Below, in pieces: positions 16,912 through 25,356 of a stretch of 64,000 nucleotides of DNA (position 1 is the stretch's first letter; each line of letters starts with the position of its first letter). A model generated the notes under the pieces. It made no database searches. It saw only the letters and a list, made by a program, of their open reading frames with translations, and was not told where the DNA came from. Source of the DNA: Candidatus Bathyarchaeia archaeon (GTDB lineage: Archaea > Thermoproteota > Bathyarchaeia > Bathyarchaeales > Bathyarchaeaceae); contig DATETJ010000004.1 in NCBI GenBank assembly GCA_035283685.1, positions 124,001 to 188,000 on the forward strand, written 5' to 3'. The position numbers were made by a program, and so were the translations under genes.

Positions 16912-17532
16912 TTAGAATTTTATGGACTCTTCAGCCATGCCCTCGTTGGTGATAATGAGAAAGTCAATGCCGTCGCCGCTCATCACATCTCGACTTATCG
17001 CAGACTTCATTGCCCGTGTAACTAGGTCTTTGCCATCTTCAATTGTCATATCTTCCTTGTAGCCTTCTTCAAGTAACCCATAGGCGATTTCGGCGCCCGA
17101 GCCCACAGCAGCATACTTGTCAGGTATGAGCGAGCCCAACACATCGAGAACATAAATCGATGCTCCTTCGTCATCTATGCCGCCGACAATGGTTTGAGTT
17201 ATCAGCGGAAACATTCGTCTAGCAAACAAGAGACTGGACATCAGCTTCGAAGCAGACTTCACCGTTATCGGGCGGTTAGCATCTAACCTGAACAGGTTGG
17301 CGTAGGCTTCAACCTCGCGGATCAAAATCTGCATATCAGAGACTAGGCCTGCACAGGCTGCGCCAATGCCATCCGCGACTTTGAACACTTTCTTGCCAAC
17401 GCGGCTCATCACCATGTAACCGTAAGAGATTCGTTTCTCAGAAGCCAAGATGACGCCGGTGGAGCAGACCACGCCGATGGTTGTGGCGCCTGGGATAAAC
17501 ATGTACGGTTGCTGCTGCCCTTGTTCAGTCAA
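16912..17532 (-). CDS. Proteasome beta subunit paralogue with Ala in place of catalytic Thr1
   Basis: A 206-residue 20S proteasome beta-type protein. After a 15-residue leader the expected Gly-Thr junction reads GATTIGVVCSTG: the residue at mature position 1 is Ala16. Aligning the fixed landmarks confirms it: Glu17 (ASEK), Lys33 (GKKVFKV), GSGAEIAYG around Ser129 and RDVMSGDGID around Asp166/Ser169. The nucleophilic Thr therefore appears lost while the rest of the site is kept, so this is probably a structural or regulatory beta. Many archaea encode a second, active beta; none is in this window. Confidence 0.87.
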   Translation of the reverse strand: MTEQGQQQPYMFIPGATTIGVVCSTGVILASEKRISYGYMVMSRVGKKVFKVADGIGAACAGLVSDMQILIREVEAYANLFRLDANRPITVKSASKLMSSLLFARRMFPLITQTIVGGIDDEGASIYVLDVLGSLIPDKYAAVGSGAEIAYGLLEEGYKEDMTIEDGKDLVTRAMKSAISRDVMSGDGIDFLIITNEGMAEESIKF

Positions 17533-17603
17533 GAACTACTCCTCCTAGTTGACTGCAGTATTTCCGCATGGCAACCTAATAAGCTTTTGAACATACAAGA
17601 GGG

Positions 17604-17611
17604 TTTAAAAG
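17604..17611 (+). promoter_or_regulatory. TATA box for nadM
   Basis: TTTAAAAG lies 39-46 bp before the ATG at 17650, and GAGGAG at 17635-17640 is a strong SD nine bases before the start. The same gap must also hold the divergent proteasome-gene promoter. Confidence 0.55.
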
Positions 17612-17649
17612 CCATCACATAAGAAACTACTCGCGAGGAGAATACGGCC

Positions 17650-18174
17650 ATGGTAAAACGCGGCCTGTTTGTTGGACGCTTTCAACCTTTTCACATGGGT
17701 CACTTAGCCGTCATAATGGACATTCTAGAGGAAGTGGATGAAATAATCATAGTGATCGGCAGCGCTCAGTACAGTCATAGGATCGACAATCCGTTCACAA
17801 CGGGCGAGCGCTTAACCATGATTCACCACGCTTTGAAGGAGGCTAAGATTCAGCTAGAGCGCTGCTGGATAGTGCCCGTTCCAGACGTTCACAGACACAT
17901 GCTATGGGCGGCTGAAATAACTGGTTACACGCCAAAATTTGAAGTAGCCTATGCTAACGATCCGCTAACCAGCCGTCTTCTCAAAGAGGCAGATTTCAAG
18001 GTGAAGCCCTGTCCATTTCACAAGAGGGAACTGTACTCGGCAACAGAAGTGAGGAAGCGAATGCTTGAGGACAAGAACTGGGAAACATTGGTACCCAAAA
18101 GCGTCGTAGCATATATCAAAGAAATTGACGGCGTCCAAAGACTGCAAGACCTGAACAAGACAGACAGAGTCTAA
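17650..18174 (+). CDS. nadM: Nicotinamide-nucleotide adenylyltransferase, archaeal type
   Basis: A 174-residue nucleotidyltransferase that makes NAD from NMN and ATP (and NaAD from NaMN). It shows GLFVGRFQPFHMGHL (HxGH ATP-binding motif), IVIGSAQYSHRIDNPFTTGER, YANDPLTSRLL and YSATEVRKRM, the equivalent of the ISGTxVR motif. Size and sequence match the archaeal NadM family. It probably completes the pathway for products of pncB and nadC. Confidence 0.95.
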   Translation: MVKRGLFVGRFQPFHMGHLAVIMDILEEVDEIIIVIGSAQYSHRIDNPFTTGERLTMIHHALKEAKIQLERCWIVPVPDVHRHMLWAAEITGYTPKFEVAYANDPLTSRLLKEADFKVKPCPFHKRELYSATEVRKRMLEDKNWETLVPKSVVAYIKEIDGVQRLQDLNKTDRV

Positions 18175-18203
18175 AACCGCAACACATTTGCTGAAACGTT
18201 CTT

Positions 18204-19013
18204 TCAAGAATCACCATTCTCCCCAATGTTCATGGCATCGCCGACTTTCACTCTTAATTTTTCGGAAGCACTGCCCTGATTCACTGCAATTTCAATTAAG
18301 CCGTGACTGCCGATTAACGCCAACAGTGATCTAGGCGCACCCTCTCCGTAAGCGGTAGAAAGATTTGCATGATAAGATTTGTTTTTCAAGCGGATGACAA
18401 GTCGTTCTCCAACTTTGATGCCGGCTTTTCTCAAGTCAGCACCTGTAATATTCGTAACTACATTTCCGAAGTCGTCAATATACAATACCTCGCCCGCCAA
18501 GCCTTTCGCCTGCAGCACTGGCTGGGCGAAACTCGGCACTGTGAAGTCGCTGATCTCGGGTCCAAACCGCTCAGGCTTCACTCCATTTGCCAAGTGTGCT
18601 GCAGCAGGCGCAAACACGTCTCGACCGTGAAAGGTTGAAGATATTTTCGGAAGCATGAACTCCGGGTTTGTCAATGTGAAAACGTGGTTAATCGGGTCTT
18701 GTTTAGCTGCAAGCATGAGTATGCCATTATCTGGTCCAATGTAGAAGGCACGCTTAGTTTGCGCTAGCAAGGCTCGACGTTTCGTTCCAACGCCCGGATC
18801 AACAACTGCAACGTGAATTGCGCCGTCTGCAAAGTAGCGAGCAGCTGAAGCCAGCACAAAAGCGCCAATTTTCACATTGAACTTCTCGATCAAATGGCTT
18901 ATGTCAATTATTCGCGCATTTGGACAAATAGCCAGTATAACTGCCTTCATTTCAGCCACGTAGGGATCCTTCAACCCGAAGTCGGAGAGTAATGTAACTA
19001 TCGACCCACTCAT
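18204..19013 (-). CDS. SAM hydroxide adenosyltransferase (DUF62)
   Basis: The 269-residue protein belongs to the DUF62 family, which hydrolyses S-adenosylmethionine to adenosine and methionine. Motifs are TLLSDFGLKDPYVAEMKAVI, AVVDPGVGT, YIGPDNGIL, STFHGRDVFAPAAAHLA and DDFGNVVTNI. The family is related to fluorinases and chlorinases but lacks the halide-selecting loop. It is convergent with nadM (30 bp gap) and divergent from the aminotransferase. Length is typical. Confidence 0.92.
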   Translation of the reverse strand: MSGSIVTLLSDFGLKDPYVAEMKAVILAICPNARIIDISHLIEKFNVKIGAFVLASAARYFADGAIHVAVVDPGVGTKRRALLAQTKRAFYIGPDNGILMLAAKQDPINHVFTLTNPEFMLPKISSTFHGRDVFAPAAAHLANGVKPERFGPEISDFTVPSFAQPVLQAKGLAGEVLYIDDFGNVVTNITGADLRKAGIKVGERLVIRLKNKSYHANLSTAYGEGAPRSLLALIGSHGLIEIAVNQGSASEKLRVKVGDAMNIGENGDS

Positions 19014-19060
19014 TGTTTCACCGCTCCATCAGAGGTTAGCTCTGAACCGTCTGCTAAACC

Positions 19061-19068
19061 TTTTATAA
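19061..19068 (+). promoter_or_regulatory. TATA box for the class V aminotransferase gene
   Basis: TTTTATAA lies 45-52 bp before the ATG at 19113, preceded by AAACC. GGAG at 19104-19107 is a close SD. The intergenic region 19014-19112 is shared with the divergent DUF62 gene. Confidence 0.55.
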
Positions 19069-19112
19069 TTCAAGCATTTTATGCTTTAACTTCAATCCAA
19101 ACTGGAGAACAC

Positions 19113-20267
19113 ATGGAAATGGAAAGAGAAAGACAGCTAATCATGTTGCCAGGTCCGACCAACGTGCCTGATCGTGTTATGCTAGCTATGATGAGACCGA
19201 TGATCAATCATCGTGGACCAGAGTTCGCAGCTTTGCTTGATAGCGTTACTGAAGGGTTAAAGTACGTTTTCGAAACTAAGGAAGACGTATATGTGTTGAC
19301 TTCATCGGGAACCGGCGCTGTTGAATGCGCAATAAGCAACGTTGTCGATCCTGGTGACAAAGTAATTGTACCAGTTTTTGGATTTTTCAGCGAGCGACTC
19401 AAAGATAAAGTCGCACACCACGGTGGAAAAGTTGTCGAAATCCCAGTTGAATGGGGAAAAGCGCCCACAACAGAGCAGATTGAAACCGCAATCAGGAAAG
19501 AGAAAGATGTTAAACTCATAGCCGTGGTGCACAATGAAACCTCTACTGGTGTTACAGTCCACGACTTGCCAGAGATGGCGCAAGTAGCTGTAGAAAACAA
19601 TGCGTTACTGATGGCTGATTCAATTTCAATTTTGGGCGGCGACCACCTTCCAGTTGACAAATGGGAAATAGACTTGTGTGTGACTGGAAGTCAGAAATGC
19701 CTAGCAATTCCACCTGGGCTAGCTATGATTTCAGTTGGCAAACGAGCTTGGGAGGCTATTGAGAAGAAAAAGGTCAAGCCGCCTTACTACTTTGCTTTGC
19801 CCTCAATTCGAGACCACTGGTTGAGAAAGGAGACGCCATTTACTCCGGCAATATCATTGTATTATGCCTTAAACGAATCCTTGAAAATGATACGAGAAGA
19901 AGGTCTGGAGAAACGCTTTCAACGCCACGCAACATGCGCCAAAGCTTTTTACGCTGGGTTTGAAGCCTTAGGGTTGAAGCCCTTCGCCGCAGAACACGTG
20001 CGGTCCAACACTGTAGTGACTGTCTCATCGCCATATGGAGTTGACGTGAACAAAGTTAGGGAAATCATGAAGGAGCGATACAAGGTGGTCATTGCAGGCG
20101 GGTTAGGTAAGATTCGCCAGTCGATCCTGCGCGTCGGGTGCATGGGAGCAATCTCTGAAGTTGAAGTCCTAACCACAATCAACGCTTTGGGAAACACATT
20201 AACAGACCTTAACCACCCAGTCCAACTCGGAGCTGCAAACGAAGCTGCCAAACATCTTTTCCGATGA
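19113..20267 (+). CDS. Class V aminotransferase (alanine-glyoxylate / serine-pyruvate type)
   Basis: A 384-residue PLP enzyme. It has MLPGPTNVPDRVMLAMMRPMINHRGPEF at the N-terminus, SSGTGAVECAISN (cofactor phosphate site), VVHNETSTGV, MADSISILGG (Asp to the pyridine) and TGSQKCLAIPPGLA (Schiff-base Lys). Likely reaction: transamination of serine, alanine or phosphonopyruvate with glyoxylate or pyruvate as acceptor. The exact substrate cannot be read. The gene stands alone between a DUF62 and a kinase gene. Confidence 0.93.
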   Translation: MEMERERQLIMLPGPTNVPDRVMLAMMRPMINHRGPEFAALLDSVTEGLKYVFETKEDVYVLTSSGTGAVECAISNVVDPGDKVIVPVFGFFSERLKDKVAHHGGKVVEIPVEWGKAPTTEQIETAIRKEKDVKLIAVVHNETSTGVTVHDLPEMAQVAVENNALLMADSISILGGDHLPVDKWEIDLCVTGSQKCLAIPPGLAMISVGKRAWEAIEKKKVKPPYYFALPSIRDHWLRKETPFTPAISLYYALNESLKMIREEGLEKRFQRHATCAKAFYAGFEALGLKPFAAEHVRSNTVVTVSSPYGVDVNKVREIMKERYKVVIAGGLGKIRQSILRVGCMGAISEVEVLTTINALGNTLTDLNHPVQLGAANEAAKHLFR

Positions 20268-20328
20268 TATTAACCTTGTAGCCAGCGTATCAGAAGGTCT
20301 AAGGCATGACGTTTCCCGTTGAAAACAC

Positions 20329-21123
20329 GTGAACTTTGGTGAGCGAATATTATTGCAGCCCTCACAAATCCTATCTCTGAAGCAACTACGAGACAAAAAA
20401 TATGCAGCTGTTTTGTGCTATCCGCATTACAACCGCGAGCAGGCATCTAGGCGAATTCGAGAGCTGATGAAACTAGGCGTCACAGCATTGGAATTCACAG
20501 GGGGGAAGACAGCGTTCAACATCCCCATTTTGGGAAAAGGCAATGTGGGCTTGGTGGTGATCGCCCACCTCAAAACTGGCAGAGTTGCTTTGAAGATTCG
20601 CCGAGTTGACGCAGATCGGAAAGAAATGAAGCATGAAACAGATATGCTAATCAAAGCAAACAGCATCGGCGTAGGTCCACGCTTTCTTGGTTCGAGTGAC
20701 AATTTTCTAATCATGGAATTCATCGAAGGCAAGCTTCTGCCACAATGGATCATGCAGTTGAAGGAAAGAAGCGTCAAAGCCCGTGTTAGAAAAGTTTTAC
20801 GTGACGTTCTAGAACAAGGTTGGAGAATGGATCAAGCAGGTCTTGACCACGGCGAATTAAGCCATGCACCGAAACACATCATCATCGATGCCAACGATAA
20901 GGCGCATGTCGTAGATTTTGAAACAGCCAGCGTACTACGCAGAACATCGAATGTCACTTCACTTTGCCAGTATCTCTTCATGAAAAGTCAATTGGCAAAG
21001 AACGTGCGCCGCAGATTTCGCGGGATAGACCTGGAGGAACTAGTTGTTGCCCTTAGAAAGTATAAACAGCAACCGAGTAGACAAAGCTTTAACAAGATCC
21101 TCAAGAAATGCGAACTGGCATGA
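20329..21123 (+). CDS. Predicted Ser/Thr protein kinase (COG2112, RIO/Bud32-like)
   Basis: A 264-residue protein with a compact protein-kinase fold. GKGNVGLVVIAHLKTGRVALKIRR holds the P-loop and the catalytic Lys, MEFIEG is the hinge, GLDHGELSHAPKHIII the catalytic loop (Asp/Glu in place of HRD) and HVVDFETAS the metal-binding loop (DFE instead of DFG). An N-terminal 70-residue part, with YPHYNREQASRRIRELMKLG, is a separate helical module. COG2112 kinases are archaeal, and their substrates are unknown. GTG start at 20329. Confidence 0.85.
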   Translation: MNFGERILLQPSQILSLKQLRDKKYAAVLCYPHYNREQASRRIRELMKLGVTALEFTGGKTAFNIPILGKGNVGLVVIAHLKTGRVALKIRRVDADRKEMKHETDMLIKANSIGVGPRFLGSSDNFLIMEFIEGKLLPQWIMQLKERSVKARVRKVLRDVLEQGWRMDQAGLDHGELSHAPKHIIIDANDKAHVVDFETASVLRRTSNVTSLCQYLFMKSQLAKNVRRRFRGIDLEELVVALRKYKQQPSRQSFNKILKKCELA

Positions 21124-21233
21124 TCAAGGCCTGAACTCATCTATTCTTGATTTGGAATCTGCATTCTCCTTTCATAATCTCTTTCTACTAACATACGGCT
21201 TTCATTAGCCATAATACGAATGGAGGTTAGATT

Positions 21234-21857
21234 ATGGATAGAAAGACAACCCTAATGCTGTTGCTATCATCCCTTACCTTGATAAGCGCGATTCAAGCGG
21301 TCAGCGCTGCGTCAATAACAGCCGCGTCCCTCGACAGAGCAGAATATCTAGCGGGTCAAACAGGATACATATCAGTCACAATTTACAATGATGAAAGCGA
21401 AAAGATCAGAGTCACGGAACTAAGCGCCACAATAGACTATTATTATGCGGATGGCACAAAGTACATTCAGAAATTCTTCACCAGCGCTACGTTACCAGAT
21501 GAAATCGCAGCTGGACAATCAGAAACATACCAAATACCGATCAGCTTGCCAACAAACTTAGCTCACGGCTACACAAACCCAAGAGTGGAAGCATACACAG
21601 ACGTTTGGCGCCCTCAAGATGACCGTTGGACAACCTCAGACCGCCCAACATGGAACACCTTGAAACTATACGTACAGACCGCCTACAAGCAAATGTACGA
21701 GACATCTCAGCAGACTCTTGAAGAACAAGTAGCAACAAACGACAGCCTAGCTAACACAATGAATCTACTTTCAATCACAACCGTGATCTTCGCCGCGGCA
21801 TCTGGATTCCTGCTGTTCCTAGTCTTCAGAAGACCAAAGCCAATTGCGCAGGCGTAG
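21234..21857 (+). CDS. Secreted, C-terminally anchored protein
   Basis: A 207-residue protein. It has an N-terminal signal peptide (MLLLSSLTLISAIQAVSA) and one C-terminal transmembrane helix (residues about 178-200, TTVIFAAASGFLLFLVF) followed by basic FRRPK. The ectodomain, roughly 27-150, is a beta-sandwich resembling CARDB/DUF11 modules, with AEYLAGQTGYISVTIYNDE. It would sit on the outer face of the membrane with a short cytoplasmic tail. I do not recognise the family. SD AGGTTA-like precedes ATG at 21234. Confidence 0.72.
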   Translation: MDRKTTLMLLLSSLTLISAIQAVSAASITAASLDRAEYLAGQTGYISVTIYNDESEKIRVTELSATIDYYYADGTKYIQKFFTSATLPDEIAAGQSETYQIPISLPTNLAHGYTNPRVEAYTDVWRPQDDRWTTSDRPTWNTLKLYVQTAYKQMYETSQQTLEEQVATNDSLANTMNLLSITTVIFAAASGFLLFLVFRRPKPIAQA

Positions 21858-22023
21858 CAGAAGGGAGCTCAGGAAAAGCCTATTTCAGACTACTGAATCA
21901 CTAGTGGCGAACGTAAGGCAGGCAGACGCACAGTTCATCGTGCTAAGCGTGGAGAATAACGTTCAATGACACGCCAACTGTGCAGCGAAGCATCGAAAAC
22001 TCCGGCGAGAACCATCACTTCAA

Positions 22024-22524
22024 TCATGTTTGTATGTCGTCAGCGAGATATTTCAAATCAAAGGGTTTAATGGGCATCCCGTCTCTCAGGGTCACAATGA
22101 AAGATTGGAAGTCACTAACATAGTCAGCCCAATCAACGGCGAAGCTTCTCATGAAGTTGGCATATTCAGAATAGTTCCTATGAAGTGACACCATGACCGT
22201 GTCCTTGCCCAATCCCTCTCCATCAGAGGCTAAAACCACGTTTGGGCGTTTGGCAGTCCATTCCTTTGCGCCCTGGATCATCTTCTCAGCGTCTTCCCGT
22301 CGGTAGGTTTTCGCCTTGGCAAAAGTGAACGCAATCATCTCATAACCCATCTTCGCGAAATCTGGAATCAAAGTGTAAGTCCGTATGATTTTCTTCTCCA
22401 AAATCTTCCTAGTTCGCGTCACCGTTGGCTGCGAAGTTTTCAGATTCTTGGCTAGTTCCCTGTCACTGCGCTTCGAATTTCGCAGCAGTTCACGTAGAAC
22501 AGGCATCTCCTTGTTTTTTCTCAA
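22024..22524 (-). CDS. Lrp/AsnC-type transcriptional regulator
   Basis: A 166-residue protein. Residues 8-50 (VLRELLRNSKRSDRELAKNL, SQPTVTRTRKILEKK) form an AsnC-type helix-turn-helix. The C-terminal domain, beginning YTLIPDFAKMGYEMIAFTFAKA, resembles an effector domain but is not the usual RAM domain. The same two-domain protein occurs at 48531; both share SDRELAKxLxxSQPTxTR and a closing PxxxKYLxxDx. The two are probably paralogous regulators. It sits far from an obvious target gene; the operator was not identified. Confidence 0.82.
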   Translation of the reverse strand: MRKNKEMPVLRELLRNSKRSDRELAKNLKTSQPTVTRTRKILEKKIIRTYTLIPDFAKMGYEMIAFTFAKAKTYRREDAEKMIQGAKEWTAKRPNVVLASDGEGLGKDTVMVSLHRNYSEYANFMRSFAVDWADYVSDFQSFIVTLRDGMPIKPFDLKYLADDIQT

Positions 22525-22721
22525 ACTTTTCGCGTCTCCGACTTAGCACAGTACCACGTTACCCAGATATTAATAATTTTCCGCTCTTCCGCAGACCTAG
22601 TCAGCATTCGTTTGCAGAATCGAAAGAAAGCCGGGAAAAGACGAAAACTCCCAAAAACGTCCAGAACAGCTGTTTTCTGAATCTTGCCACTGCCCCGAGC
22701 CAAACGGACTGAAAGATAATC

Positions 22722-22731
22722 CTTTATAAAT
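22722..22731 (+). promoter_or_regulatory. TATA box for tbp
   Basis: CTTTATAAAT, with ATCC just upstream as a possible BRE, lies about 55-65 bp before the TTG start of the TATA-binding protein gene. The site itself would be a target for TBP, which leaves open autoregulation. Confidence 0.65.
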
Positions 22732-22786
22732 ACTCGACTATTAATGACTCTAGCATTGTCTAAGATGCTAGGAGAGTTGTGTCAGA

Positions 22787-23347
22787 TTGCCTAAAGTCAA
22801 GGCGACAATTAACATAGAAAACGTGGTTGCATCAGCCACACTAAAACAGAGAGTTGACCTCAACGCTGTGGTTAAGGGATATCCAGGTGTAGAGTACCGA
22901 CCAGAACAGTTCCCAGGCCTAGTCTTTCGATTGAAGCGTCCGAAAACGGCTACATTGATATTCAATTCAGGTAAAATGGTGTGCACCGGCGCGAAGTCTG
23001 AGAAAGAAGCGCGGCGCGCTGTAATGAAAGTGATAAAAGAGCTGAAGAAAAGCGGGATTATCATCATCAGCAAGCCTGAACTCAAGATCCAAAATATCGT
23101 GGCTTCAGCCAGCCTAGGTGGAATGATCGACTTGGAGAAATCTGCGTATTCGCTCGGACGCACAATGTATGAGCCAGAGCAGTTCCCAGGACTGATCTAC
23201 AGAATGGACGAACCCAAAGTGGTCATTCTGCTGTTCGCAAGCGGCAAACTGGTGTGCACCGGCGCCAAGCGAGAAGAAGACGTATACCTTGCAGTGAATA
23301 AGCTACATCAGCGACTTGAAGATGAAAAACTAATCTACTACGAGTAA
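22787..23347 (+). CDS. tbp: TATA-binding protein
   Basis: A 186-residue general transcription factor made of two homologous repeats. Repeat 1 is INIENVVASATL ... YRPEQFPGLVFRL ... KMVCTGAKSEKEA; repeat 2 is LKIQNIVASASLGG ... YEPEQFPGLIYRM ... KLVCTGAKREEDV. Together they form the DNA-binding saddle. Length is typical of archaeal TBP, and the family's acidic tail is short. The start is TTG at 22787, because no ATG lies before the first conserved strand; GGAG occurs 16 bp upstream. Confidence 0.96.
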   Translation: MPKVKATINIENVVASATLKQRVDLNAVVKGYPGVEYRPEQFPGLVFRLKRPKTATLIFNSGKMVCTGAKSEKEARRAVMKVIKELKKSGIIIISKPELKIQNIVASASLGGMIDLEKSAYSLGRTMYEPEQFPGLIYRMDEPKVVILLFASGKLVCTGAKREEDVYLAVNKLHQRLEDEKLIYYE

Positions 23348-23465
23348 ATGACGAACGCCCTATTCGCTCTTTTTCACTCCGTCAAAATGCGGATTTTGAA
23401 AGATACAAGATTCTTGAAAACCCTTTAATAAAGAACAACATCTACTCTACGCTTTAACCACTTGA

Positions 23466-23540
23466 GGGCCGGTAGCTCAGCATGGTTAGAGCGTTCGGCT
23501 GATAACCGAAAGGTCGAGAGTCCAAATCTCTCCCGGCCCA
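23466..23540 (+). tRNA. tRNA-Ile (GAT)
   Basis: The cloverleaf is complete: acceptor GGGCCGG/CCGGCCC, D stem GCTC/GAGC, anticodon stem TTCGG/CCGAA with loop CTGATAA (anticodon GAT), T stem GAGAG/CTCTC. The discriminator base is A. CCA is not encoded and no intron is present. A TATA-like CTTTAATA lies at 23423-23430. Confidence 0.95.
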
Positions 23541-23648
23541 CTTTTCAATTCTGATTGTAGATTCATATTATTTTTATGGACTGAGAATCAGATCAAAGGT
23601 GTGGTGTCGAATTCAAACTAAAGATGAGATACTGAGGGAGGGTTCGAC

Positions 23649-24392
23649 ATAGCGACTAGGAATGCCCTTGTCTCGGTAGTAATACCCACATACTGCGAAG
23701 AGCAAAACATAGAACGCTGCCTGCAAAGTATTAGAAGGCAAGTGTTCGAAGAGGGCAGAATCGAGATAATCGTTGTAGACAGCAATAGCCCTGACAATAC
23801 GAGGGCTATCGCCCAAAAATACGCGGACAAAGTCATGAACTTGAAGAAACGTGGCGTAAGCAAAGCCAGAAACGTTGGAGCTCAAAAAGCGAAAAGCGAA
23901 ATACTGCTCTTTCTAGACGCGGACACCATTTTAGATTTTGGATTCATAGCCGAAATCTACAAGATTCTAGCCGATTCCAACGTTGTCTGCGCAGTCGGCA
24001 CAATGGCAGGCCTTGAAAGGTCTAAGACAATCGACAATCTGTTCAAGTTTGCGCACTATGGCCTTGTGAACTGTGTATCAGCAGTAACTGCTCACTTGGG
24101 CTTCCCCTTCTTTCCAACCGTGTGTTGCGCCTGCAAAAAATCTGCGTTTCATAGGATCGGCGGGTTTGACGAAGGCCTAGCGATCGCTGAAGATTTGATT
24201 TTCTCCTTGAAAATGGGCAAAGTTGGAAAATGTCTTGTTAGCCGGAGAGCTAAAGCCTACACGTCCTTAAGACGGGTGATGAAGAATGGGCGGATGAAAA
24301 ACTACTACGTGTATTTTAGAAACTACTTCCAAGTCTTCGTCCTAAACAAGAAACCTTGGATACAAGATTTCCCACATACTTCGGAAATCTAA
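23649..24392 (+). CDS. Family 2 glycosyltransferase with non-canonical start (ATA?)
   Basis: From 23649 the frame reads IATRNALVSVVIPTYCEEQN, a complete GT2 N-terminus, then VVDSNSPDNTRAIAQKYADK, RGVSKARNVGAQKAKSEILLF + LDADT, FPFFPTVCCACKK and AIAEDLIFSLKMG. Intact GT2 enzymes need the VSVVIPTY strand, but the first in-frame ATG/GTG/TTG, a GTG at 23742, would lose it. Between the upstream stop and that GTG no standard start exists; the SD GAGGGAGGG at 23634-23642 sits six bases before ATA at 23649. Either an ATA initiator or a substitution/assembly error is implied. Confidence 0.72.
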   Translation: MATRNALVSVVIPTYCEEQNIERCLQSIRRQVFEEGRIEIIVVDSNSPDNTRAIAQKYADKVMNLKKRGVSKARNVGAQKAKSEILLFLDADTILDFGFIAEIYKILADSNVVCAVGTMAGLERSKTIDNLFKFAHYGLVNCVSAVTAHLGFPFFPTVCCACKKSAFHRIGGFDEGLAIAEDLIFSLKMGKVGKCLVSRRAKAYTSLRRVMKNGRMKNYYVYFRNYFQVFVLNKKPWIQDFPHTSEI

Positions 24393-24402
24393 GAAAGTAA
24401 TT

Positions 24403-25059
24403 CTACTTCTTGGCAATTATCCATAATTCTGGAAACAATGACGCAGCTCTCTCCGACTTTACAAAGAACCTCGTTTTTTTGAAGGCATAGGCAATGAACC
24501 CAAAGCATTTTTCCGCTTTGAGCCCGTACTTTGGCAAGATTTTCTGCCATTGCTCAAGTCGGAAGTTGTTTATGTGTGTCTCATCTTCCAGTCCTAGGTT
24601 CCCGCAAAGGTGTGCCCAAATCAGAGGGTTAGGCAACTGAAGCAATAGGATTCCACCTTTTTTGAGTGCTCTTGCAATGTCCTTTAAGCAATCGTTGAAA
24701 TTTGGTATATGCTCTAACGTGTCTACAAGGGTTATGACGTCGAATGACTCGTCCTTGAAAGGAAGATTAACCGCTGAAGCTCTTGAAATATTTCCTTTGC
24801 AGTATTCTTTCGATTTCTTGACAGCAAAGCGAGATATGTCTATTCCATAAGCTTCAAAGCATTTGAAGGCCTCGTTTACGAGCAAGCCATAGGCGCACCC
24901 AACGTCTAGTAACCTGCCACTCCTCCTAAACTCTTGTATAAGCTTCATCATTTCTTCCCAGTGGGAAAATCGTCTCAAGTTTTCGTAGCTTCCAACCGTC
25001 CACCAATAATTGGAGTTTCTGCCTTCGAAGTAGGATTCGTCATAAACATTCTTTTCCAC
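24403..25059 (-). CDS. Class I SAM-dependent methyltransferase
   Basis: A 218-residue Rossmann-fold methyltransferase of the Methyltransf_11 type. Motif I is RLLDVGCAYGLLVNEAF, motif II EAYGIDISRFAV, then NLPFKDESFDVITLVDTLEHI and GGILLLQLPNP. SAM is the donor; the acceptor is unknown. It converges with the neighbouring glycosyltransferase (10 bp gap), hinting at shared glycan or lipid modification, without proof. SD and start at 25059 look reasonable. Confidence 0.88.
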   Translation of the reverse strand: MEKNVYDESYFEGRNSNYWWTVGSYENLRRFSHWEEMMKLIQEFRRSGRLLDVGCAYGLLVNEAFKCFEAYGIDISRFAVKKSKEYCKGNISRASAVNLPFKDESFDVITLVDTLEHIPNFNDCLKDIARALKKGGILLLQLPNPLIWAHLCGNLGLEDETHINNFRLEQWQKILPKYGLKAEKCFGFIAYAFKKTRFFVKSERAASLFPELWIIAKK

Positions 25060-25356
25060 CTGCCCACGCTCAATCTGAAGTCTCTTTGGCTGCTAGACAA
25101 AATAAGAATTCCTGTCGCATCTCGACTACGCATCCTCGAATTTGCGAATCATGCATGAAAAAGAGCAATGGGCACATTGACTAAACACTAGCGGCTTTCG
25201 AGTCTGCAGAACCTCGCTGATCTTTGTATTTTAAGATTTTCCCAGAATGAGCAAGGTTTCGAGAGAGAAATGGTTCTAAGCGGAGTAAGACTTCTCGAAA
25301 AAAGAAAAGTTTATTATCAGATTTTCTATATTTAATGTTGTTATTTGGAGGAGGAC

